DNA of 23,775 bases from Sulfurospirillum sp. UBA6790. Its GTDB lineage: Bacteria; Campylobacterota; Campylobacteria; Campylobacterales; Sulfurospirillaceae. The position numbers and the translations under genes are program-made. The stretch spans positions 1 to 23,775 of the forward strand of contig DKFS01000099.1 in the NCBI GenBank assembly GCA_002452855.1, in the 5' to 3' direction. Below, one piece after another: positions 7,535-14,556 of this stretch (positions within the stretch are counted from its first letter, which is position 1; every line of letters starts with the position of its first letter). The notes beneath the pieces were generated by a model. The model ran no database searches. It had not been told where the DNA came from and worked only from the letters and a program-made list of their open reading frames with translations.

Positions 7535-8278
7535 ATGCAATTAACACAAGCACAAATCAACACCTTCCATAAAGATGGTTTTTTAGTCCTCAAAAACTTT
7601 GTCGATACACACCTCTGTGAAAAGATTTTAGAAAAAGCAAAAGAGCATTTAAATGCTAAAACGGCTCCCATTGAAAGCGAGCAAGAGTACCTTCAAAACA
7701 ATGATACTCATGTGACCGTGCGAAGATTGAGGCAAGTTTTTCAGCGAGAGAGCCTGTTTCAAGAGTGGATGACGTATCCTAAAATTCGCCCTATTCTCAA
7801 AACGCTTTTAAACGATACGCCTGTATTGGTTCTTGCGCATCACAACTCCATAATGACGAAAATGCCCAAAGAGAGTTCGCGAACATTTTGGCACCAAGAT
7901 GCGCGGTATTGGCATTATGAAAACGATAATTTGATTTCGGTTTGGTTGGCATTGGGAGATGAGTATCTGGAAAACGGCCTTTTGGAGTTTATCCCCGGTT
8001 CTCATAAGCTTACTTTTGAAAAAGAGCGCTTTGATGCACAGAGCAATTTTTTAGATGAGCACCCTCAAAACAAAATGCTCATTCAAACCAAAATCCACAC
8101 GAATCTTTCACGTGGAGATGTTGTGCTGTTTCACTGTAAAACACTGCATCACGCCAACAAAAATATCACCGATGCGCCGAAAATATCGTTTGTCTATACG
8201 ACCAAAGGGCTTCATACAAGCCCTCTTAAAAATTCGCGCAGTGACTTTGATGAAATCATTTTAGAGGATAAACAATAA
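7535..8278 (+). CDS. Phytanoyl-CoA dioxygenase (PhyH)-family protein
   Basis: A 247-residue Fe(II)/2-oxoglutarate oxygenase-like protein. The N-terminal QINTFHKDGFLVLKNFVD is the typical PhyH opening. The metal triad is visible as His120 and Asp122 (FWHQDARYW), and most likely His206 in LHHANKN. PGSHKLTFE and SRGDVVLFH are also characteristic of the fold. The position normally holding the 2-oxoglutarate-binding arginine downstream of the last histidine appears to be a lysine (DAPKISF), so cosubstrate binding may differ. It is a single gene with a weak ribosome site, convergent with lrgB and separated from it by 11 bases. The substrate is unknown; the family hydroxylates lipids, small metabolites and natural products. 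Confidence 0.85.
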   Translation: MQLTQAQINTFHKDGFLVLKNFVDTHLCEKILEKAKEHLNAKTAPIESEQEYLQNNDTHVTVRRLRQVFQRESLFQEWMTYPKIRPILKTLLNDTPVLVLAHHNSIMTKMPKESSRTFWHQDARYWHYENDNLISVWLALGDEYLENGLLEFIPGSHKLTFEKERFDAQSNFLDEHPQNKMLIQTKIHTNLSRGDVVLFHCKTLHHANKNITDAPKISFVYTTKGLHTSPLKNSRSDFDEIILEDKQ

Positions 8279-8289
8279 GCCAAAGAACG

Positions 8290-9003
8290 TCATTGCACAC
8301 AATAGACTAATAACGGTGCGGCAAGAACATTCAAAATGCCACTAAATACCATAACCAGTCCTGCAATAGCGCCTAATTCGCTGCTAATTTGATGTGCTTT
8401 TTGCGAACCCGCAACGTGCGCGCCCATACCAAAAAGAGACCCTCGCGCAAGAGATGAACGCAGCGGTATCCAGTGCAAGAGCAATTCACCAAAAGCGGCA
8501 CCAAAGATGCCTGTTAAGACAACAAAGACGGCTGTTAAATTAGGAACGCCTCCAATATCGCCTGAAACGACGATTGCAAATGGCGTACTGATAGAACGTG
8601 GCAATAAGCTAAGACGCAAACTATCGTCCAATCCCACAGCGCTTGCAAGCATCCATGCCGAAAAAATAGCAACGCTACTTCCCACAACCACGCCTATTGT
8701 CAATGTGAACCAATACCGTTGAACAATTTTTCTTTGTTTATAAATCGGCACGGCAAAAGCAACTGTCGCAGGGCCTAAGAGCGTAATTAACCAGTGTGTT
8801 CCATTGATATAGATGTTATAGTTTGTGTGAAACACAATGATGCAAAGTATCACTAAAAGCGGTGTTATCACAATAGGTGCACTCCACCAGTGAGGGCATC
8901 GACGGTGAAATAATTTTGAAAAAAGGTACAGTGCAATGGTTGTTGCAGACCATAAAAGCATCGATTCGAGTGCGACAAGGGTCGCGTGGTTAAATTGTAT
9001 CAT
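8290..9003 (-). CDS. lrgB: LrgB/CidB-family inner-membrane protein
   Basis: A 237-residue membrane protein with about six to seven hydrophobic helices, partner of the LrgA-like protein encoded just upstream. Diagnostic segments are LGPATVAFAVPIYKQRK, LRLSLLPRSISTPFAIVVSGDIGGVPNLTAVFVVLTGIFGA and the late GMGAHVAGSQKAHQISSELGAIAGLVMVFSGI. LrgAB/CidAB systems are holin/antiholin-like; in several bacteria they influence autolysis or transport pyruvate and related small acids. Its start overlaps the lrgA stop by four bases, so the two are coupled. It lies convergent to the PhyH-like gene, and no clear terminator lies in the 11 bases between. Confidence 0.88.
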   Translation of the reverse strand: MIQFNHATLVALESMLLWSATTIALYLFSKLFHRRCPHWWSAPIVITPLLVILCIIVFHTNYNIYINGTHWLITLLGPATVAFAVPIYKQRKIVQRYWFTLTIGVVVGSSVAIFSAWMLASAVGLDDSLRLSLLPRSISTPFAIVVSGDIGGVPNLTAVFVVLTGIFGAAFGELLLHWIPLRSSLARGSLFGMGAHVAGSQKAHQISSELGAIAGLVMVFSGILNVLAAPLLVYCVQ

Positions 9004-9416
9004 GCGTGTTTCTCTTGTTTTAAACGTGATTCTAACTTATAACAAGCATCGACTGTGATAGCTGTGACAACCATAACTATCATGGTTCCAACCATAATAA
9101 CCCCTATAATTTTAATCCCTAGCCATCCTAAAAACTGATGGTAATTTAAAACAGCAGGCACAGCAGGCACAAAAAAAAGCAGCATTTCTGCTAAAAACCA
9201 TTCAGTTCCAAGTTGAAGATCGTGAGGGTTTAATTTTTTGATAGCCAATAAAATCAGCACAATAAATAAACCAACAATCCCACCGGGGATAGAACTCCCA
9301 GACAGATGCGACACGGTTTCACCTAACAGCCAAAATAAACTGATAAAAGCGATTTGTAATAAACGATTTTGACGGAGTTTCCGTCGATTAGTCAATAAAA
9401 GTTTATGAAAAAGCAT
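9000..9416 (-). CDS. lrgA: LrgA/CidA-family holin-like protein
   Basis: A 138-residue membrane protein with four hydrophobic helices: FISLFWLLGETVSHL, IPGGIVGLFIVLILLAIK, WFLAEMLLFFVPAVPAVL and IIGVIMVGTMIVMVVTAI. The motif SGSSIPGGIVGLFIVL and the FFVPA segment define the CidA/LrgA family. It is first in a two-gene operon with lrgB. The ribosome site is weak (AAAGG about 12 nt upstream), so the exact start is uncertain. The divergent tetR gene and its large palindromic operator lie upstream, and one further operator half-site (AGTACAGTT, 9494-9502) sits between that palindrome and lrgA, so TetR control of lrgAB is possible. Confidence 0.85.
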   Translation of the reverse strand: MLFHKLLLTNRRKLRQNRLLQIAFISLFWLLGETVSHLSGSSIPGGIVGLFIVLILLAIKKLNPHDLQLGTEWFLAEMLLFFVPAVPAVLNYHQFLGWLGIKIIGVIMVGTMIVMVVTAITVDACYKLESRLKQEKHA

Positions 9417-9571
9417 GGGAATAGATCAGACCTTTAATAGTTAAAAATCGAGTGATTGAAGCTTCAGCAACAATCAAAAGGATAAGGGGATAAAGTACAG
9501 TTGTTTGCGCGTAATCGCAAATAACAATCATGGAGTATTTGATAGCTCACGGTTCGTTCCTAAATTAATGC

Positions 9572-9605
9572 AATATAAACTGTACTGTACAGTACAGTTT
9601 ATATT
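9572..9605. promoter_or_regulatory. Perfect 34-bp palindromic operator (TetR site)
   Basis: Bases 9572-9605 read the same on both strands over all 34 positions. The core is ACTGTACTGTACAGTACAGT, flanked by AATATAA and TTATATT. Three GTAC tetramers recur every five bases, which could let two TetR dimers bind overlapping faces, as in QacR-type operators. The site is 63 bases before the tetR ATG and about 155 bases before lrgA, so autoregulation is likely and control of lrgAB possible. Confidence 0.85.
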
Positions 9606-9668
9606 TTGGAAGTTTATCACAATTTGTGTTAAAATAATCCTTAATATCTTCTACCTAAAGAAAAATTT

Positions 9669-10274
9669 ATGAAAAAGAAAACAGAAGCAAAACGACAAGC
9701 TATTGTCGATGCTGCCGCACAGACTTTTTTAGAGTTTGGGTTTGAACGAGCCTCAATGTCAAAAATTTGCTCCAGAGTTGGAGGTTCAAAAGCAACGATT
9801 TATAACTATTTTGCATCTAAAGAAGAACTTTTTTCTGAGGTTATGTCTCTTTCCAATGAAACGGAATTTAAATTTGTTCATGAAGTGATTGAGCACCCTT
9901 CCCAGGATATCGAGCAAACTTTATATGAATTGGGGCAAAGATTGCTTCATTTTCTCTATTCCGCGCAATTTAGAGATTACAGGCGTCTTGCTATTGTAGA
10001 GTCGGGGCGAACGGATTTGGGGAAAATTTCATATGAGCGCGGCATCATTATACGAAGTCAAATGAAAATAGCAGACTATTTTGCTCAAGCTATGCACGCG
10101 GGTAAACTTAAAAAAGCAGTGCCGCTTGTTGCTGCAAAACACTTTTATGGACTCTTGGAAGCTGAACTTATTTTACAATTTTTGTGGCTCATCAATGAAA
10201 AGACTTCGGAAGAAGAGATAAAAAATATCGTCAAACGAGCGGTTGATGTCTTTATGGCAGCGTATCGCCAATAA
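9669..10274 (+). CDS. TetR/AcrR-family transcriptional regulator
   Basis: A 201-residue one-component repressor. Residues 10-55 form the TetR helix-turn-helix (IVDAAAQTFLEFGFERASMSKICSRVGGSKATIYNYFASKEELF). The remainder is the helical ligand-binding domain, of the type that carries a C-terminal AefR-like region (RRLAIVESGRTDLGKISYERG). The large palindrome upstream is its probable operator. A possible weak terminator (AAAGAGT pairing with ACTCTTTTTT, 10273-10312) follows, then an SRPBCC gene with its own TATAAT box. The effector is unknown; the linked lipocalin, SRPBCC and LrgAB genes suggest an envelope or hydrophobic-compound response. Confidence 0.9.
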   Translation: MKKKTEAKRQAIVDAAAQTFLEFGFERASMSKICSRVGGSKATIYNYFASKEELFSEVMSLSNETEFKFVHEVIEHPSQDIEQTLYELGQRLLHFLYSAQFRDYRRLAIVESGRTDLGKISYERGIIIRSQMKIADYFAQAMHAGKLKKAVPLVAAKHFYGLLEAELILQFLWLINEKTSEEEIKNIVKRAVDVFMAAYRQ

Positions 10275-10322
10275 AGAGTAAAGTAATTTTACAAGAATGT
10301 ACACTCTTTTTTAAAGATTGAG

Positions 10323-10335
10323 TATAATCAAGGTA
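10323..10335 (+). promoter_or_regulatory. TATAAT box 6 nt before an ATG (leaderless promoter candidate)
   Basis: TATAAT at 10323-10328 is followed by six bases and the ATG at 10335. Transcription normally starts about 7 nt after the -10 box, which would be the A of the start codon. No clear -35 box is visible, and the upstream sequence is T-rich. Confidence 0.4.
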
Positions 10336-10808
10336 TGAAAACACATACTCTACACTATTCATGTACTCTTGAAGCTTCATCCTCCGAGGTATGCCATTTT
10401 CACATGGATACTCACAATCTCATGAAAATTACACCTCCATGGATAACGGTTTCAATCCAACATATTGACCAGCCCATAATCAAAGGTAGTTGTGTCATTT
10501 TAGTTATTAAACGGTTTGGTATTAAAACTCAGTGGAAAATGCAGATAGAACAGCTTGATTGCCCACATAATGTTACAGATAAAATGATGTCTGGACCGTT
10601 TGATTTTTTTAGGCATGAACGCAAATTTACATCTTTAGCTGAGACAAAAACGCTGATGGAAGAGACGATTACATTAGTATTACCATTTGGATGTCTTGGC
10701 AATTTGGCATTTCCTTTGATACGACGTGATATGGACGCGATGTTCGCATACCGTCATCAAGCGACTCAAAATTATTTTCATGAAAGGTCTTTGGATGTCT
10801 CGCCTTAA
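10335..10808 (+). CDS. SRPBCC-superfamily ligand-binding protein
   Basis: A 157-residue soluble protein with the helix-grip (START/Bet v1-like) pattern: YSCTLEASSSEVCHFHMDTHNLMKITPPW at the start, alternating strands in the middle (GSCVILVIKRFGIKTQWKMQIEQLD, SGPFDFFRHERKF) and a long C-terminal helix (LAFPLIRRDMDAMFAYRHQATQNYF). Members of this group, often annotated as cell-division inhibitor or ligand-binding SRPBCC proteins, hold hydrophobic molecules; no catalytic site is evident. The start is fixed by the family N-terminus, but there is almost no leader for a ribosome site. The lipocalin gene overlaps its 3' end by 14 bases, so the two are cotranscribed. Confidence 0.75.
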   Translation: MKTHTLHYSCTLEASSSEVCHFHMDTHNLMKITPPWITVSIQHIDQPIIKGSCVILVIKRFGIKTQWKMQIEQLDCPHNVTDKMMSGPFDFFRHERKFTSLAETKTLMEETITLVLPFGCLGNLAFPLIRRDMDAMFAYRHQATQNYFHERSLDVSP

Positions 10809-11328
10809 AATACCTCTTTTAACGTGGATTGTTTTGTGCGGCATTTTTATTATTTCAGGATGTTCGCAAAAATCCAGTATAGCTCTTCCTGTGGTCGAAA
10901 AAGTTGAAGTGGCTCGTTATATGGGAAGATGGATTGAAATTGCCCGTTACGAAAATCGTTTCGAAAGGGGCTGTTTGGGTGCTACTGCTGATTATAGCAT
11001 CAAAAAAGACACGATTGATGTGCTTAACCAATGTTACGATGACAAGGCAACACTTATCAATCAAGCTCATGGACATGCCTATACCACAGATGCTTCCAAT
11101 GCAAAACTTAGAGTAAGTTTTTTCTGGCCATTTTATGGCGATTATCAGATTATTATGCTTGCAGATGATTACCGGTTTAGTGTTGTTGGCGAACCTAGTA
11201 GAAACTATTTATGGATATTGTCACGTACACAAGAGCTTGCAGAAAAAGATAAGCAATGGATTTTACAGAAACTTCCTGCATTTGGATACGACGCAACAAA
11301 ACTTTACTGGACACCAATTCGTCCCTAA
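10795..11328 (+). CDS. blc: Outer-membrane lipocalin lipoprotein (Blc-like)
   Basis: A 177-residue bacterial lipocalin. The N-terminus has a lipoprotein signal with lipobox ISGC (acceptor Cys23). The lipocalin signature follows as YMGRWIEIARYENRFERGC (G44, W46). The later motifs AHGHAYTTDASNAKLRVSFFWPFYGDYQI, and YLWILSRTQEL near the end, complete the eight-strand barrel pattern of Blc, which binds lysophospholipids and fatty acids at the outer membrane. GAAAGG lies 7 nt before the ATG at 10795. An upstream ATG at 10780 would add five residues and cannot be excluded. It is the last recognisable host gene before the mobile element. Confidence 0.9.
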   Translation: MSRLKIPLLTWIVLCGIFIISGCSQKSSIALPVVEKVEVARYMGRWIEIARYENRFERGCLGATADYSIKKDTIDVLNQCYDDKATLINQAHGHAYTTDASNAKLRVSFFWPFYGDYQIIMLADDYRFSVVGEPSRNYLWILSRTQELAEKDKQWILQKLPAFGYDATKLYWTPIRP

Positions 11329-11353
11329 AAAAATACTCAGAAGAAATTTATTC

Positions 11354-11554
11354 ATGTTAAATAAAGAACAGAGTCCTCTTTTTGTCAGTATAAGTAGAAT
11401 CATAAAATTATTTTTGGAGATTATGGAGTAGCGTTTGTTAGATTATGGCAGAGAGGAAGGGATTTACTCACTAATCTATTCGCCATTATTCTTAAACTCT
11501 TCTCATTTTTTATCAAACCATCTATTTATAGGGATTTTAAGCCACAATATTAAA
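11354..11554 (+). pseudogene. Possible decayed ORF at the left flank of the element
   Basis: From the ATG at 11354 the frame reads 25 codons (MLNKEQSPLFVSISRIIKLF...), hits a TAG at 11429-11431, and then stays open for a further 40 codons (RLLDYGREEGIYSLIYSPLF...). A single internal stop in an otherwise open frame suggests a small broken gene, but I recognise no family and the sequence is AT-rich, so chance is possible. The stretch 11329-11617 otherwise holds only AT-rich DNA and should contain the left attachment site. Confidence 0.25.
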
Positions 11555-11606
11555 TGATTAACTCATTCAAATTATATCATATAAATTCAGATATTTTCAT
11601 TTTTAT

Positions 11607-11635
11607 TTGGAAATAGGTTGGAAAAATTGTATAAT
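11607..11635 (+). promoter_or_regulatory. Integrase promoter, possibly leaderless
   Basis: TTGGAA (11607-11612), 17 bases, TATAAT (11630-11635), then six bases to the ATG at 11642. The geometry from -10 box to ATG is identical to that of the SRPBCC gene. No Shine-Dalgarno sequence precedes the ATG. Confidence 0.5.
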
Positions 11636-11641
11636 TTTGCT

Positions 11642-12745
11642 ATGAATAATAAAAGAGAAAAAACAAAATATACAGGTATATTTTATCGTAATTCTATGAC
11701 GAACGATAAAGAAGATAAAACCTACTATATTGTCTATAAAGATCCTAATGGCAAAATTAAAGAGATTAAGGTAGGTAAATATAGTGAGGGTATTCGTGAG
11801 AATTACTGCAATCAAAAACGTATTGAGATTATTAATAAGCTCCGTTTAGGAGAACTCCCTCCCCTTCTTATTAAAAAAAATAAAAAAGATAGAGTAACGT
11901 TTGATGATCTTGCATTGATCTACTTTAAAGATAAAGAGATTCACAATCGCGATAATGCAAGAACACAAAGTAGGTATGAAAGTCAAATTAAATCTCTTAT
12001 TGGTGAGATTGACGTTGATACGATTGAAAAGATAGATATTGAAAAAATTCAACAAAAACTTGCGATAACAAAATCTGCAAAAACGGTTACTTTTTACTTG
12101 CAATTTATCAAGACGGTATTTAATCATGCGATCAAAAATGGTCATTTTAAGCGAATAAATCCTTGCAATGGGATCGTTGAGCAAAAGATCGATAATAAAC
12201 GAGAACGTTATTTAACCATTGAAGAAATTAAAACCTTGTTGAATGAAGTTGGTAGTGATCCAGAGCTTTTTCTATTTGTAAAACTCTCCTTAGCAACAGG
12301 TGGTCGGTTACAAACGATTTTAAAAATTAAGAAAAAAGATATCGATTTTGAAAACGGCAATATGCTTTTGAAGGATATTAAAAATAATAGTACGTATCGC
12401 GGTTTTATTACGAACGATATAAAGGTTTTACTAAAAGATGCAATACAATTAAAAAAAGCAGACGAGAACATTATTAACTATCCGATGAGAACGATACAGC
12501 GCAAACTATCAGACATACTGAATAGTTTGTTCAATAAAGACCTACGCAAAGATGATCGTAAAAATCGTGTTGTCATTCATACGTTAAGACATACTTTTGC
12601 CTCCCATTTGGCGATCCAAGGGACACCAATCTTTACGATTCAAAAGTTGATGAATCACAAAGATATTGCCCAAACCATGCGCTATGCAAAACTTGCCCCT
12701 GATTCTGGCAAAAATATGGTCGAAAACTTTTTGAATAATTTCTAA
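11642..12745 (+). CDS. int: Tyrosine recombinase/integrase of the mobile element
   Basis: A 367-residue site-specific recombinase that should insert and excise the element. The N-terminal part (to about residue 85) is an arm-binding-like domain with YYIVYKDPNGKIKEIKVGKYSEGI. Residues about 85-185 are the SAM-like core-binding domain (TFDDLALIYFKDKE...RYESQIKSLIGEID). The C-terminal catalytic domain shows the full set: Arg222 (ATGGRLQT), His313 and Arg316 (HTLRHTFASH), His339 (LMNHKD) and nucleophile Tyr348 (MRYAKLA). I prefer the ATG at 11642. A TTG at 11618 would place the TATAAT box inside the coding region. It is convergent with a small minus-strand regulator and overlaps it by 4 bases. 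It reads inward from the left edge. Confidence 0.92.
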   Translation: MNNKREKTKYTGIFYRNSMTNDKEDKTYYIVYKDPNGKIKEIKVGKYSEGIRENYCNQKRIEIINKLRLGELPPLLIKKNKKDRVTFDDLALIYFKDKEIHNRDNARTQSRYESQIKSLIGEIDVDTIEKIDIEKIQQKLAITKSAKTVTFYLQFIKTVFNHAIKNGHFKRINPCNGIVEQKIDNKRERYLTIEEIKTLLNEVGSDPELFLFVKLSLATGGRLQTILKIKKKDIDFENGNMLLKDIKNNSTYRGFITNDIKVLLKDAIQLKKADENIINYPMRTIQRKLSDILNSLFNKDLRKDDRKNRVVIHTLRHTFASHLAIQGTPIFTIQKLMNHKDIAQTMRYAKLAPDSGKNMVENFLNNF

Positions 12746-13017
12746 TTATTTTGAGTTTTTTGAAACTCTTGCCATTGCTCCCAAGCTTGAAATTTTAAAA
12801 ACTTTTTAAACATTTTATATTCTTGATTATCATCTTTCGTGGTTTTAAATGCAATAAATTCTTCTAGTAACTCTATTTTTCCATTGTCCAAGAACTCTTG
12901 TAAATCTTCTTTTGAAAAGTATTTTTCGAGTAATTTAATAATAGGACGCCCCTCCTCTTTCCATCGATAGTAGCTTTTTTCTGTATTCCCAAGTAATTGT
13001 GGAATCACTTTTCGCAT
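12742..13017 (-). CDS. Small putative regulator of the element
   Basis: A 91-residue charged protein without a family I can name. The first 45 residues (VIPQLLGNTEKSYYRWKEEGRPIIKLLEKYFSKEDLQEFL) look like a compact helix-turn-helix, as in small phage or plasmid repressors. The rest is helical, rich in Lys, Glu, Phe and Trp. AAAGGA precedes its ATG. It is transcribed away from the excisionase-like gene across a very AT-rich control region with a TGTCATAATGACA palindrome just upstream, an arrangement like a repressor/excisionase switch. A repressor role is inference. Confidence 0.65.
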   Translation of the reverse strand: MRKVIPQLLGNTEKSYYRWKEEGRPIIKLLEKYFSKEDLQEFLDNGKIELLEEFIAFKTTKDDNQEYKMFKKFLKFQAWEQWQEFQKTQNN

Positions 13018-13336
13018 TTTTATCCTTTTTATTTAATTGTCATAATGACATATTTATTTATACTAAAATTATACATATATTATATAGGAATTATATCAGA
13101 AGTGATCAATAAATAAAACAATATGTCAATAAAAATATTTATATTATAAAAAAATTGTAAATAAGTCATCTTATATATCATAATAGTATCTATATTATAT
13201 AAATACAATATTTATATAAACTATGTCATAAATGTTGTCATTACATTACAAGTGTTGTATATTATTACAAATATTATTGACAAATATAAATTGATTTTGG
13301 TACGATTTCAAAAAATTTGCAAAGGAGCCACAAGTG
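13018..13336. promoter_or_regulatory. Extremely AT-rich divergent control region with TGTCAT repeats
   Basis: About 320 bases without a gene between the small regulator and the excisionase-like gene, markedly richer in A+T than its surroundings. TGTCATAATGACA (13038-13050) is a palindrome 20 bases before the regulator start. TGTCAT recurs as a direct repeat at 13224-13229 and 13236-13241, 12 bases apart. Near the right end TTGACA (13277-13282), 18 bases and TACGAT (13301-13306) form a promoter for the HTH gene. TATATTATA-type runs recur, so a replication origin or integrase arm-site role is also possible. Confidence 0.5.
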
Positions 13337-13567
13337 ATGAAGAGTGAAGAAATCATTTTGGAAGATATTAAAAGTATCTATCCAAAAAAATTGTTACTGA
13401 CAAAAAAAGAAGTTGCAACTCTCACGAATAGAAGTGAGAGTTCGCTAAATCGGGATATTGCCGATGGGGTTGGTATTGCCTATAAAAAACTTGACAGAGG
13501 CGGTATCCGTTATCATATTCGTGATGTTGCACGGTTCCTTTCGGATAACGTAGTGAAAACAGCATAA
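13337..13567 (+). CDS. Helix-turn-helix excisionase-like protein
   Basis: A 76-residue DNA-binding protein with KLLLTKKEVATLTNRSESSLNRDIADGVGIAYKKLDRGGIRYHIRDVARFL. This is the MerR/AlpA-type winged helix of small excisionases: helix-turn-helix, then a wing, then the helix IRDVARFLSD. In integrated elements such proteins act as directionality factors or as activators of the integrase or transfer genes. AAAGGAG (13321-13327) serves either the ATG at 13337 or a GTG at 13334. A TTGACA/TACGAT promoter lies just upstream, facing the small minus-strand regulator. Confidence 0.75.
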   Translation: MKSEEIILEDIKSIYPKKLLLTKKEVATLTNRSESSLNRDIADGVGIAYKKLDRGGIRYHIRDVARFLSDNVVKTA

Positions 13568-13568
13568 A

Positions 13569-13643
13569 AACTCCTCTATAGAAAGTTTTGGTTTGGACGC
13601 CGACAATCGACAAGAGGAGTTACACCGACTAGGTTGAGGGTGT
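13569..13643 (+). ncRNA. Possible structured leader RNA between the HTH and DUF4373 genes
   Basis: AACTCCTCT (13569-13577) is the exact complement of AGAGGAGTT (13613-13621), enclosing a GC-richer 35-nt loop. A second stem ACACC/GGTGT (13622-13626 with 13639-13643) follows directly. The block is visibly more G+C-rich than the AT-rich DNA around it, and the gap of 145 bases is long for this compact element. It may be a regulatory leader, an antisense target or a terminator-like structure; I recognise no known RNA family. Confidence 0.3.
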
Positions 13644-13712
13644 GTCTGCAATTTTAGCACAAATCCCTCTATTTTAAAAATTCAAAAATAGAAAAAACAC
13701 AAAGGGATAACT

Positions 13713-14291
13713 ATGTCTGAAAACTATTGGTTTATGCATGATTTTAATGCAAAAGATGACCCTAAAATAATGCTTCTAATTGATGAATTAGGCATGGAAG
13801 GATATGGCATTTATTGGGTTTTAATTGAAACCTTAAGAGGCTGTCCTGAGGCTCAATATAGATACCCACTACGATTGATTCCATCACTCGCAAGAAAGTA
13901 TGCAACTACCTCGCCAAAAGTTGAAACAGTAGTCCGTAATTACGGCTTGTTTATAATCGAAAATGAAGAGTTTTTTCTATCAAAATCATTGTGTAATAGA
14001 ATGGAAAAGTACGACCTTAAACGTGAACAGATGAGAATAAATGCACGGATAGGTGTAGAAAAAAGAAAAAAAGAAATACATGAAAGTGAGCAAGAATTAT
14101 TCAAAAACATGAGTGTAGACGACTCAAGTAAGCAATTGCCTAACAGTTGCTCAGCAATTGATGAGCTAAAAGAAAAGAAAAAAAGAAAAAAACAAATCCC
14201 CATCTTAAACATTCGTGAAAATGAGGATAATGTAGTTGTGACGTACCCTCGCTACTGGACAACGAGCAAACCATCTTCATCCTCCCCCTAA
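13713..14291 (+). CDS. DUF4373 (Lin1244/Lin1753-type) replication-like protein
   Basis: A 192-residue protein whose first 100 residues fit the Lin1244/Lin1753 N-terminal domain found in phage and plasmid DnaD-like replication proteins: YWFMHDFNAKDDPKIMLLIDELGMEGYGIYWVLIETLRG, then LIPSLARKYATTSPKVETVVRNYGLF. The domain is winged-helix-like and binds DNA. The C-terminal half is a lysine/glutamate-rich linker ending in an atypical serine/proline tail (TTSKPSSSSP), so the usual DnaD-like or helicase-loader part may be missing or truncated. AAGGGA lies 5 nt before the ATG. It probably helps the excised element replicate, but this is inferred from the family. Confidence 0.75.
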   Translation: MSENYWFMHDFNAKDDPKIMLLIDELGMEGYGIYWVLIETLRGCPEAQYRYPLRLIPSLARKYATTSPKVETVVRNYGLFIIENEEFFLSKSLCNRMEKYDLKREQMRINARIGVEKRKKEIHESEQELFKNMSVDDSSKQLPNSCSAIDELKEKKKRKKQIPILNIRENEDNVVVTYPRYWTTSKPSSSSP

Positions 14292-14310
14292 CGCGCTATC
14301 GCTTGTTGGC

Positions 14311-14346
14311 TCAAAGCTTTTTTCGCAGGCGAAAACTCTGCTTTGA
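14311..14346 (+). repeat. Two-tier hairpin after the DUF4373 gene
   Basis: The outer stem is TCAAAGC (14311-14317) with GCTTTGA (14340-14346). The inner stem is TTTTCGC (14320-14326) with GCGAAAA (14329-14335) around a 2-nt tip. No T-run follows, so it is a weak terminator at best. Confidence 0.5.
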
Positions 14347-14384
14347 CCTTAAGTAATGGTGGCATACACAAGGAATAAATTAAA

Positions 14385-14428
14385 GGTGCTTGAGGAATTA
14401 ATTTTTCTCTTTTAAGAGCAAAAGCACC
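14385..14428 (+). repeat. Second hairpin of the operon leader
   Basis: GGTGCTT (14385-14391) pairs with AAGCACC (14422-14428). Inside lies an imperfect hairpin in which TTTT and CTCTT pair with AAGAG and AAAA (14402-14424). Confidence 0.45.
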
Positions 14429-14437
14429 GCAGGTAGA

Positions 14438-14497
14438 GCGAAGCGTTGGTAGGCGTAGCCGTGTGGGAGGGCGTAGTCCGACGGGGTGAAACGAAGT
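14438..14497 (+). repeat. Tandem array of mini-hairpins with GAA/GTA tips
   Basis: Four short self-complementary units follow each other: GCGAAGC (14438-14444), GGCGTAGCC (14452-14460), GGGCGTAGTCC (14469-14479, one G-U pair) and ACGAAGT (14491-14497). Each has a three-base tip, GAA or GTA, and the tips are 15, 18 and 20 bases apart. The stretch is strikingly G+C-rich for this element and lies in the leader of the membrane-protein operon. The whole gap 14292-14556 therefore consists mostly of folded structure rather than a gene. Confidence 0.5.
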
Positions 14498-14556
14498 GTA
14501 ACTCCTTCCCTAAACAGCCCGCTCTTTTAAAACTAAAACATATAAGGACGCATAAA

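Noticed and set aside
9504..9521. TTTGCG/CGCAAA inverted repeat upstream of lrgA
   Set aside because: The arms are only 6 bp and there is no other support.
11135..11431. Plus-strand 98-codon ORF across the lipocalin end
   Set aside because: It overlaps the lipocalin in another frame, and its composition is that of a shadow.
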